Assembly (NCBI GenBank): GCA_002747015.1
Contig: NVXI01000003.1
Span: 124,087 to 132,336, forward strand
Direction: 5' to 3'
Origin: Zetaproteobacteria bacterium
GTDB lineage: Bacteria > Pseudomonadota > Alphaproteobacteria > Micavibrionales > Micavibrionaceae
DNA length: 8,250 bases
The notes beneath the pieces were generated by a model. It did not search any database, had not been told where the DNA came from, and worked only from the letters and a program-made list of their open reading frames with translations. Made by a program: the position numbers and the translations under genes. Shown in pieces: positions 1 through 6,237 of the stretch; position 1 is the first letter of the stretch, and the number at the start of each line of letters is the position of its first letter.

Positions 1-111
1 TTTGCAACTCAGATGAATTTAGACCCAGAAAAAGCCGCAACGACGATTTTAATTGGCACGATATTCGCCCTGATTTACATCCCAGCGATGATTTGGTTAT
101 TGGGCATTTAA
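1..111 (+). CDS. AEC-family (auxin efflux carrier) transporter, C-terminal fragment
   Basis: The first reading frame is open from base 1 and ends at TAA 109-111, giving the last 36 residues of a protein whose start lies left of the window. The fragment has a short polar stretch (residues 4-13, QMNLDPEKAA) followed by one hydrophobic helix ending in MIWLLGI just before the stop. Permeases of the AEC family, which export organic acids and similar anions across the inner membrane, typically end this way: a conserved Asp/Ala/Ser-rich turn leading into a last transmembrane helix. That match is from memory of the family and only 36 residues are available, so another multi-helix transporter is possible. 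A strong terminator follows about 140 bases downstream, so this gene is transcriptionally separate from ileS. Confidence 0.55.
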   Translation, partial: FATQMNLDPEKAATTILIGTIFALIYIPAMIWLLGI

Positions 112-194
112 ACTCCGCATATATTGTGCATGGCAGCAATGCAAAAACTGCACTTCTTTTCTCTGAAAACATACTCTACAAGTCGCTTCATTAT

Positions 195-243
195 TTACAC
201 CCCAGATTATCAAAGATACTTACACCCTCTTATCATTTGATAA
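195..243. repeat. Imperfect direct repeat with a short palindrome
   Basis: TTACACCC occurs at 195-202 and again at 220-227. Each copy is followed a few bases later by TTATCA (207-212 and 230-235), so a unit of about 17 bases is repeated with a 25-base period. The second TTATCA is also the left arm of a 14-base inverted repeat, TTATCA-TT-TGATAA, at 230-243. The cluster lies between the transporter stop codon and the terminator, so it would be in the 3' untranslated region of that mRNA. It could be a protein-binding site or chance in AT-rich DNA; no function is assigned. Confidence 0.4.
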
Positions 244-253
244 TTCACTTTAT

Positions 254-291
254 AGCAAGAGTCTGTTTACGCAGCTCTTGCTTTTTTTTTT
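254..291 (+). terminator. Rho-independent terminator after the transporter gene
   Basis: AGCAAGAG (254-261) pairs perfectly with CTCTTGCT (275-282). The 13-base loop can add an inner CTG/CAG pairing (263-265 with 272-274). A run of ten T (282-291) follows directly. This is a textbook intrinsic terminator on the + strand, and it separates the left-edge transporter from ileS. Confidence 0.9.
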
Positions 292-315
292 CAATCGCAC
301 TTTATAAGCACATGC

Positions 316-344
316 TTGATTCTTCGCGTGATTATCGCCATAGT
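316..344 (+). promoter_or_regulatory. Candidate sigma-70-type promoter for ileS
   Basis: TTGATT (316-321) is followed after 17 bases by CATAGT (339-344). Each hexamer matches the -35 and -10 consensus at four of six positions, and the spacing is ideal. Transcription would begin near 351 and leave a leader of about 30 bases before the ileS ATG. A second option is TATAAG at 303-308, but its possible -35 (TTGCTT 278-283) overlaps the terminator and has a 19-base spacer. Neither is strong. A promoter is nevertheless expected here because a terminator lies immediately upstream. Confidence 0.3.
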
Positions 345-381
345 GCTTTCGCAGAAACGAACGCGCGTAAAGACAAAGATA

Positions 382-3300
382 ATGACCCAAGATAAAAAAG
401 ACGATTATAGAGACACAGTATTCCTACCAAAGACAGATTTTCCCATGCGTGGTGGCCTGGCGAAGAAAGAGCCTGAAATTATGGCTAAATGGGATGAGAT
501 TGACCTCTATGCGCAACTTCGTAACAAAGGCGAAGGACAGCCGAAATTTATCCTGCATGATGGCCCACCATATGCCAATGGAAATATCCATATGGGACAC
601 GCGGTTAATAAAATCCTGAAAGACGTAATTGTTCGATCACACACAATGGATGGTAAAGACGCGCCTTATGTTCCGGGTTGGGATTGCCACGGCTTGCCGA
701 TCGAATGGAAAATAGAGGAAAAATACAGAAATGCGGGCAAAGATAAAGACGACGTTGATATCCTTGAATTCCGCGAAGAATGCCGCCAATTCGCCCGTGA
801 ATGGGTTGATGTTCAGAGCGAGCAATTTCAACGCTTAGGCGTTAGTGGTGATTGGGCAAATCCATACCTTACACTGACCAACCGCGCGGAAAGTAAGATC
901 GCGCGTGAAATCCATAAATTCGCAGCAAACGGCTCCCTCTATAGAGGCAAGAAAATCGTTATGTGGTCAGTGGTGGAAAAAACCTCTCTCGCCGAGGCCG
1001 AAGTTGAATATAAAGAGCATAAATCCGTAACGATCTGGGTGCGTTTCCCTGTTGTACAAACAGACTTTCATTGGGAACATATTGAATCACAAACTGAATC
1101 CTATCCAAATTTAGAAACATGGCTTGATGGAGCAGACATCGTCATATGGACAACCACGCCGTGGACAATCCCATCAAACCGCGCACTTGCGTTTGGCGCA
1201 AATGTTGAATATGGCGTTTATACAATCAAAGCCGTTGCCGAGGATAGCCCTGTCGAAGTCGGTGCAAAACTGGTCATGGCAACATCTCAAGCCGATGACG
1301 TTATGGCACAAGGCAAAGTGACAGAATTTGAATGCCTTGGCATATTTTCTGGCGATGCACTGTCAACTACAATATGTAAGCATCCACTTGCCGACCTTGA
1401 TGCGCATTATAATGAATTTAACGTGCCGATGCTGCAAGGTGATTATGTCACCGATGATGCAGGAACCGGTTTTGTTCATATCGCCGCCGATCATGGTGAG
1501 GATGACTTTAATCTTGTTAAACAACATAACATTCAAGCTCAAATGTCTGTGTCGGTGTCCGATATGGATGGACGTAATGAAACAATGTTAGAATCGCCAC
1601 AGCCCGAAGAACAAATAGAAATCACAGACAACGTCACCGATGATGGGAAATTCCGTGAGCATGTCGGCCTGTTCGCAGGACTAGAAATCTATACCCAAAA
1701 GGGCAAGCTTGGCGATGGGAATTTCGCCGTTTTACGTGAACTTACAAATGCCGGTAAATTGCTCGGCAAGAAAACGATCAAGCATGAATACCCGCATAGC
1801 TGGCGTTCAAAAGCCCCAATCATTTTCCGCTCCGCCAGTCCGCAATGGTTCATTGCCATGGATGACGGTGAAAAAATTCGCGAAAAAGCACTACAAGCCA
1901 TCAAGGACACCAACTGGTACCCCGCAAAAGGTGAAACACGTATCAATGCGATGATCGAAAGTCGCCCTGATTGGTGTATCTCACGTCAACGTGCATGGGG
2001 CGTGCCTATTGCTCTGTTCCTGAACAAGGAAACGAATGAGGTTCTCATTGATGAAGACATCTTCACACGTATCACCGAGGCATTTGAGCTTGAAGGTGCG
2101 GATGCATGGTGGAAAGACGGTGCGGCGCAACGCTTCCTTGGCGATAAATACAACGCCAAGGATTACACTCAGATTTTTGACATTGTTGATGTCTGGTTTG
2201 AATCTGGCTCTACCCATAAATTTGTCGTGGGTGATACGCAAACATGGCCGTGCTATGAGGGCGTGGATAAAATTGACCTCTACCTCGAAGGCTCTGACCA
2301 ACATCGTGGCTGGTTCCACTCCTCCTTGTTGGAAAGCATTGGTACAACGGGACATGCGCCTTATAAAAACGTAATGACACATGGCTTTGTACTGGATGAT
2401 AAGGGCTATAAAATGTCCAAATCCGTTGGCAATGTTGTTGATCCTTTGAAAATGATGAACCAATATGGCGCAGATATTATCCGCCTATGGACGATGCTGT
2501 CTGATTATCAAGAAGATATCCGTATTGGTAAGGACACATTGAAAAACACCAGTGACCTTTATCGCCGTATTCGTAATACGTTGCGTTTCTTGCTTGGATC
2601 GTTAGAAGGGTTTAACGATGAAGAGCGCATCCCCCGCTCGGAATATAAAGACATGCCGGAGCTAGAGCGTTATATGCTACATAACCTCGCCGAAATGGAT
2701 GAATTTGTCCGCGAAAGCATCGAGAATTATGAATTTGGCAAGCTCGCCAAACGTTTGCATGATTTCTGTAATCAGGAGCTATCGGCATTTTACTTCGATA
2801 TCCGAAAAGACCGCCTGTATTGCGATCGCGCAGATATGTTCGAACGTCGCGCATGCCGCACAGTAATGGCAGAGATCTTTAGTTGTTTAAGTGCATGGCT
2901 CGCCCCGATTTTATGTTTCACCGCCGAGGAAGCATGGAGCCATAGACCAGAGGGCGCATTCGACGATGCAGCGTCTGTGCATTTACGTGATTATCCTGAC
3001 GTTCCAGCGGAATGGAAAGATGACGCTCTGGAAAATAAGTGGAAAACCATAATTGATTACAGACGTTTTATTCTAGCTGTTTTAGAACCTAAAAGAGCAG
3101 ATAAAACAATCGGCTCGTCACTTGAAGCAAAGCCTATTTTATATATTTCACCTCAATCGTATCAAGCTACTGAAGATATGATGGCAGAAGTAAGCATTAC
3201 TTCAGGTATAGAAATTAAGAATGAAGAACCACCTGAAGAAGGAGGGTATGGTATAGGCATAACAGGGTGCTTTGCAGAAGCTATATTCCAAAAAGCTGAA

Positions 3301-3417
3301 GGCTCTAAATGCGACCGTTGTTGGAAAGTTCTGCCGGAAGTTGATAGCAATACAGAGCTTTGCAATCGTTGCACCGACGCGGTTGATGCGCATAAGGGCA
3401 ACAGCAAAGCGGCTTAA
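382..3417 (+). CDS. ileS: Isoleucine--tRNA ligase
   Basis: A cytoplasmic class I aminoacyl-tRNA synthetase of 1011 residues that charges tRNA-Ile with isoleucine using ATP and edits misactivated valine. Visible landmarks: the HIGH signature as HMGH at residues 70-73 (in PYANGNIHMGH), GWDCHGLPIEW just after it, the CP1 editing-domain stretch TTTPWTIPSNRAL, DVWFESGS before the second catalytic half, KMSKS at 677-681, and a C-terminal zinc knuckle with Cys 977, 980, 994 and 997 (CDRC ... CNRC). The length is normal to slightly long for a bacterial enzyme. I chose ATG 382 (MTQDKKDDYRDTVFLPKT) because DYRDTVFLPKTDFPM is where family members begin; the frame is open upstream to a TTG at 316, but that stretch does not look like the family. 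The Shine-Dalgarno is weak (AAAGA-type bases only). Bases of about 3061-3300 near the 3' end are clearly more AT-rich than both flanks, though the protein stays intact. The next gene starts 49 bases later. Confidence 0.98.
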   Translation: MTQDKKDDYRDTVFLPKTDFPMRGGLAKKEPEIMAKWDEIDLYAQLRNKGEGQPKFILHDGPPYANGNIHMGHAVNKILKDVIVRSHTMDGKDAPYVPGWDCHGLPIEWKIEEKYRNAGKDKDDVDILEFREECRQFAREWVDVQSEQFQRLGVSGDWANPYLTLTNRAESKIAREIHKFAANGSLYRGKKIVMWSVVEKTSLAEAEVEYKEHKSVTIWVRFPVVQTDFHWEHIESQTESYPNLETWLDGADIVIWTTTPWTIPSNRALAFGANVEYGVYTIKAVAEDSPVEVGAKLVMATSQADDVMAQGKVTEFECLGIFSGDALSTTICKHPLADLDAHYNEFNVPMLQGDYVTDDAGTGFVHIAADHGEDDFNLVKQHNIQAQMSVSVSDMDGRNETMLESPQPEEQIEITDNVTDDGKFREHVGLFAGLEIYTQKGKLGDGNFAVLRELTNAGKLLGKKTIKHEYPHSWRSKAPIIFRSASPQWFIAMDDGEKIREKALQAIKDTNWYPAKGETRINAMIESRPDWCISRQRAWGVPIALFLNKETNEVLIDEDIFTRITEAFELEGADAWWKDGAAQRFLGDKYNAKDYTQIFDIVDVWFESGSTHKFVVGDTQTWPCYEGVDKIDLYLEGSDQHRGWFHSSLLESIGTTGHAPYKNVMTHGFVLDDKGYKMSKSVGNVVDPLKMMNQYGADIIRLWTMLSDYQEDIRIGKDTLKNTSDLYRRIRNTLRFLLGSLEGFNDEERIPRSEYKDMPELERYMLHNLAEMDEFVRESIENYEFGKLAKRLHDFCNQELSAFYFDIRKDRLYCDRADMFERRACRTVMAEIFSCLSAWLAPILCFTAEEAWSHRPEGAFDDAASVHLRDYPDVPAEWKDDALENKWKTIIDYRRFILAVLEPKRADKTIGSSLEAKPILYISPQSYQATEDMMAEVSITSGIEIKNEEPPEEGGYGIGITGCFAEAIFQKAEGSKCDRCWKVLPEVDSNTELCNRCTDAVDAHKGNSKAA

Positions 3418-3466
3418 ACATGCATAAAATAGATATAAAAAATTTGGTATAAACTCTATCCATGAT

Positions 3467-3970
3467 TTGACGGATTTTCTGGATCGTGAGGATGTTAAGC
3501 AGCTGATCGGTAATAAGTATGATTTTTATCGAGAACTTCGGTTATCAAATTACGAATCTGTGGTTATGGGCGAGCCGAAAAAATCCATAAAAGGGCGTTA
3601 TAATATTTTTGCCTTTTTCCTCTTTCCCGTATGGGCAGGATATCGGAAACTCTATTATATCTTAGGGATTTTAATACTTTTTATATTGGGTGCCGCACTA
3701 TTGGACACCTACTTTGATTATGAGCTTTCCAGTTTTTCTGGTTTTATCAGTTTATTTCTTTGGATGTCCTATCAAGATTTATATTTCGAACACATCATCC
3801 AACGCAGCCGAAAACTGGATAAAATTCATTCTCATGAAAAAGTGTTAGCATATGTTAAGCGATATGGCGGGACAAGTACGATGACAGCAGTTCTCTGCAT
3901 TCCTGTAAGTATCGCTATTATGTTTATAATCGCATTTGTAACGTTTCTATTTTTCCCACCACCTGCATAA
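3467..3970 (+). CDS. DUF2628-like inner-membrane protein
   Basis: A 167-residue protein with a hydrophilic N-terminus (1-44), hydrophobic segments at about 46-58, 61-80, 86-105 and 139-163, and a basic loop at 112-133. The layout resembles DUF2628 proteins as I recall them: an N-terminal (I/V)G..YDFY motif (residues 14-21), an aromatic segment with FLFPVWAGYRKLYY (51-64), and a late RYGGTS (132-137). The function of that family is unknown. The start is uncertain: TTG 3467 is the first usable start in frame, no clear Shine-Dalgarno precedes it, and the nearest ATG (3462) is in another frame and meets TGA after two codons. The N-terminal family motif lies upstream of the first in-frame ATG (3566), which favours the TTG. 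The gene is AT-rich (about 35% GC over 3601-3720 by hand count) and lies between ileS and lspA, where I would not expect it. It converges on the hydrolase gene with only 23 bases between stop codons. Confidence 0.75.
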   Translation: MTDFLDREDVKQLIGNKYDFYRELRLSNYESVVMGEPKKSIKGRYNIFAFFLFPVWAGYRKLYYILGILILFILGAALLDTYFDYELSSFSGFISLFLWMSYQDLYFEHIIQRSRKLDKIHSHEKVLAYVKRYGGTSTMTAVLCIPVSIAIMFIIAFVTFLFFPPPA

Positions 3971-3993
3971 AATCAATACAGCAGAAAAGACAC

Positions 3994-4863
3994 TTAATTC
4001 AGGATGGCCTTTAAGATTCCTTGTGCAATTGGTGATTTTGGATTGGCCATGGCTTTGCTCATTTCACTATGACTAAGACCTTGTATAATTTGCATAGTTG
4101 AACGCGTCCCCGCATCAAGCAAAGCCTTATTAAACACAGTGGTTTGGGCAACGGCATCGGCGCGCTCCGAGGTGACAAACATCATAAATCGCGGTGCATT
4201 TTTGCTGTTCACATGAAACAATGGTGAAGCGGCCTTTAACTGCACCTCACCTGTCCCGAATGTCTTGGCGATAACACGCGGTAAAAAACGTGCGCCTGAG
4301 CCCTTCGGAGGGGTTGTGAAATCAAAACTCGCCGTATCAACAGGGATCACTATTTTCAAAATAGAGGGTGGTAAGCCATATGATCGAAGATATTTTGACT
4401 GCGTCCCCAACAAGGCAACAAGATGTGCACCCGCAGAATGGCCGGAAATATGAATTCTGTTTATATCACCACCATACGCGCCAATATTATCATAAACCCA
4501 CTTCACCGCACGTGCACAATCCTCAACATGCGCGGGATGTTTAACTTTTGGCGACAAACGGTAATTAATAGAGACAAAGATAATACCGTTATCTGTATTC
4601 AGTTTTGCATGTTTAGAAAAGCGCTTCTTATCCCCTATTCTCCACGCGCCACCATGCACAAAGATATGCACTGGCCGTTTCTTCGCTCTTGCTCCCAGAG
4701 GTAAATAAATATCCAGTTTTTGCAAGCGATCAACGCCATATGAAATGTCCTTTTTTATGCGTGTATCGCTCCCCCACCCTGTGCCCGCATGAGCAGAAGC
4801 CACATAAAAGGCCGAACTCCATAAAACCAAAAATAATATTACATTCCTATAGTAAACAAGCAT
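3994..4863 (-). CDS. Secreted alpha/beta hydrolase (esterase, BD-FAE/HSL-like)
   Basis: A 289-residue serine hydrolase with an apparent Sec signal peptide: hydrophobic residues 8-23 ending in ASAHA, with likely cleavage after residue 26, so it probably acts in the periplasm. The mature part shows the alpha/beta-hydrolase series in order: a DIYLP strand (51-55), the oxyanion-hole motif HGGAW (70-74), INYRLSP (99-105), the nucleophile elbow GHSAGAH (141-147, Ser143), an acidic candidate Asp236 in the usual position, and the catalytic His265 in LSHSEM. HGGAW and GHSAGAH place it with the carboxylesterase / hormone-sensitive-lipase-like group that includes feruloyl/acetyl-xylan esterases and kynurenine-formamidase-like enzymes; the substrate cannot be deduced. 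The start is well supported by AGGAGA six bases upstream. It is the only - strand gene here, divergent from doxX, with a palindrome about 31 bases upstream of its start. Confidence 0.9.
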   Translation of the reverse strand: MLVYYRNVILFLVLWSSAFYVASAHAGTGWGSDTRIKKDISYGVDRLQKLDIYLPLGARAKKRPVHIFVHGGAWRIGDKKRFSKHAKLNTDNGIIFVSINYRLSPKVKHPAHVEDCARAVKWVYDNIGAYGGDINRIHISGHSAGAHLVALLGTQSKYLRSYGLPPSILKIVIPVDTASFDFTTPPKGSGARFLPRVIAKTFGTGEVQLKAASPLFHVNSKNAPRFMMFVTSERADAVAQTTVFNKALLDAGTRSTMQIIQGLSHSEMSKAMANPKSPIAQGILKAILN

Positions 4864-4869
4864 ATGGCA

Positions 4870-4875
4870 TCTCCT
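4870..4875 (-). promoter_or_regulatory. Ribosome binding site of the hydrolase gene
   Basis: On the - strand AGGAGA lies six bases before the ATG at 4863-4861. It is the best-formed Shine-Dalgarno of any start wholly inside the window and fixes the hydrolase start at that ATG. Confidence 0.8.
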
Positions 4876-4893
4876 GATCTAACTGTTATATAT

Positions 4894-4907
4894 TTCATAC
4901 GTATGAA
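4894..4907. promoter_or_regulatory. Perfect 14-bp palindrome, candidate operator
   Basis: TTCATAC-GTATGAA is its own reverse complement over all 14 bases and lies in the 153-base gap between the divergent hydrolase and doxX genes. It is 31 bases upstream of the hydrolase ATG and about 110 bases upstream of the doxX ATG. Uninterrupted palindromes of this length in a divergent promoter region are typical binding sites for small dimeric repressors such as TetR-family proteins. On the - strand an AT-rich TATATAAC, usable as a -10, follows the palindrome, which would put the palindrome over the core promoter. No regulator gene is present in the window, so the binding protein is unknown. Confidence 0.45.
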
Positions 4908-5016
4908 CACACAGAATTCCTTCTATAAATTCTTTGTACGGAAATTATACCCTTGTTTTGTAACCATAACTATTGTGGAGACGAATAATATTGAAACACA
5001 TAAAGGCTGCATAAAC

Positions 5017-5496
5017 ATGAAGAAAATAATGACAACACTTTGCCCTATATATTCAAAGCTTATCAAAACATCAGACAAGGTGCTGTCCCCGTTACTTGAT
5101 TTAGGAATACGGTTATTCATGGCAAATATATTTTTCAAGTCAGGCATGTTGCGCCTAAACGACTATTTAAATGGTCAGTGGAGCAACCAAGTTACAGCCT
5201 TCACAGATTACCACCCTATCCCAGGTATTCCCGGCGATATAGCCGCAGTCGCAAGCACTGGGGGAGAACTTGTACTGCCTATTCTCTTGGCATTGGGCTT
5301 ATTCACTCGATTTGGTGCGGCAGGATTACTTGTCATGACAATGAGCATTCAGTTCCTTGTCCCCGCAGAATATGAGATCGCCAACCCAGACCACTATATG
5401 TGGATGCTTCTGCTCGCTGTTCCTATGCTTAAAGGTGGGGGGGTACTGTCTTCTGATTTTATCTTATGCAAGTTCTTCTGCAAAAAAGACGCCTAG
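5017..5496 (+). CDS. DoxX-family inner-membrane protein
   Basis: A 159-residue integral membrane protein with the four-helix layout of the DoxX family: helix 1 around LDLGIRLFMANIFFKSG (27-43), a polar loop with DYHPIPGIPG (64-73), helix 2 including GGELVLPILLALGL (82-95), helix 3 including GAAGLLVMTMSIQFLV (100-115), and helix 4 around YMWMLLLAVPML (127-138) followed by GGG.LSSD. DoxX proteins occur in many bacteria as small subunits or accessory proteins of redox-linked membrane complexes, but no partner is recognisable here and the role is open. The frame is open upstream to 4864. I chose ATG 5017 because the family resemblance starts after it, an AAAGG (5002-5006) lies ten bases before it, and the upstream part covers the divergent promoter region. 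A run of seven G (5437-5443) near the 3' end is a possible slippage site. The gene ends with adjacent TAG and TAA stops. Confidence 0.88.
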   Translation: MKKIMTTLCPIYSKLIKTSDKVLSPLLDLGIRLFMANIFFKSGMLRLNDYLNGQWSNQVTAFTDYHPIPGIPGDIAAVASTGGELVLPILLALGLFTRFGAAGLLVMTMSIQFLVPAEYEIANPDHYMWMLLLAVPMLKGGGVLSSDFILCKFFCKKDA

Positions 5497-5547
5497 TAAA
5501 CACAGAGATATCAAAAAGGCACTTGATTGTGCGGTGCAAACGATTAC

Positions 5548-5579
5548 CCTGTGTTCCTTGTAAAAATTTAGGTCACAGG
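5548..5579 (+). promoter_or_regulatory. Inverted repeat overlapping the lspA ribosome binding site
   Basis: CCTGTG (5548-5553) and CACAGG (5574-5579) are perfect complements separated by 20 bases. The right arm contains most of the only Shine-Dalgarno-like sequence before lspA (CAGGA, ending at 5580, 11 bases before the ATG). A hairpin in the mRNA would therefore partly hide the ribosome binding site. Six base pairs with a 20-base loop is weak, so this is tentative. Confidence 0.2.
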
Positions 5580-5591
5580 ATTATTTGCCAG

Positions 5592-6200
5592 ATGGGTGAA
5601 TCAGAACAAACCACATTGGATAACACCAGAAAGAAAGCTAGAAATCGTATCATTTGGCTTGGAATTTCTATAGACATCCTGATCATTGATCAAATAAGCA
5701 AGTGGGCAATCATGGAGATGATCATGCGCCCCAAAACAAATGGGGAAAGCAGCCTTAACCTTATAGAGTGGTATACAAACATGCCATCAATGCTGCCCTA
5801 TGCATCGGTCGAAATCACTTCATTCTTTAATCTTGTCATGGCATGGAACACTGGCGTTAGCTTCAGCATGTTCAGTGACTATGGCGCATACACTCCCTAT
5901 ATTCTACTTTTGGTTGCCACAGGCATAACCCTCATGTTCGTATCATGGCTATGGAATGCACCCAATCACCTTTATGGGGTTAGTTGTGCGCTTATTATCG
6001 GCGGTGCACTGGGTAATATTGTGGACAGATCCAGGTTTGGCGCAGTCATAGACTTTCTTGACTTCCATGCTTTCGGATATCATTGGCCTGCATTTAATGT
6101 TGCGGACATGTCCGTTGTTATAGGCATTAGCATTTTGATTGTTGTATCATTATTCTTTGATATTAAAGAAAAACGCTTATATTCTAAACAAAATGAATAG
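5592..6200 (+). CDS. lspA: Lipoprotein signal peptidase (signal peptidase II)
   Basis: An inner-membrane aspartic peptidase of 202 residues that cleaves the signal peptide of prolipoproteins just before the lipidated cysteine. Family signatures in order: DQISKW at the end of helix 1 (33-38), FFNLVMAWNTGVSF (78-91), GGALGNIVDR (137-146) with the first catalytic Asp145, and FNVADM (168-173) with the second catalytic Asp172. Membrane segments fall at about 20-37, 103-121, 127-143 and 173-189. It is longer than the usual 160-170 residues: there is a 17-residue basic N-terminal tail, and about 45 residues separate DQ from FFN where roughly half that is common, which means an enlarged periplasmic loop (about 46-75). 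I chose ATG 5592 because the upstream open frame overlaps doxX and does not resemble the family; the Shine-Dalgarno (AGGA) is somewhat distant. No terminator is seen between doxX and lspA, so read-through from doxX is possible. A lipoprotein gene follows 37 bases later. Confidence 0.95.
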   Translation: MGESEQTTLDNTRKKARNRIIWLGISIDILIIDQISKWAIMEMIMRPKTNGESSLNLIEWYTNMPSMLPYASVEITSFFNLVMAWNTGVSFSMFSDYGAYTPYILLLVATGITLMFVSWLWNAPNHLYGVSCALIIGGALGNIVDRSRFGAVIDFLDFHAFGYHWPAFNVADMSVVIGISILIVVSLFFDIKEKRLYSKQNE

Positions 6201-6237
6201 CACTACGAATACCATATAAAATAAGGCACCATGAATT

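Noticed and set aside
316..381. 22-codon N-terminal extension of ileS from a TTG start
   Set aside because: Family similarity begins only after ATG 382, and the stretch overlaps the best promoter candidate. Its translation (Ile/Val-rich, then basic) does not look like IleS.
93..395. 100-residue open frame across the transporter-ileS gap
   Set aside because: It runs straight through the terminator hairpin and its T run, and its composition looks like translated non-coding DNA.
1981..2463. 160-residue open frame on the - strand inside ileS
   Set aside because: It lies wholly opposite a conserved part of ileS that includes the KMSKS region, and its translation shows no recognisable family features.
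3971..3993. Possible bidirectional terminator between the convergent genes
   Set aside because: The 23-base gap has no stem longer than three base pairs and no T run, so no terminator can be supported there.
4864..5016. 51-codon N-terminal extension of the DoxX protein
   Set aside because: It would cover the divergent promoter region, the palindrome and the hydrolase ribosome binding site. It does not resemble DoxX, and ATG 5017 has a reasonable AAAGG upstream.
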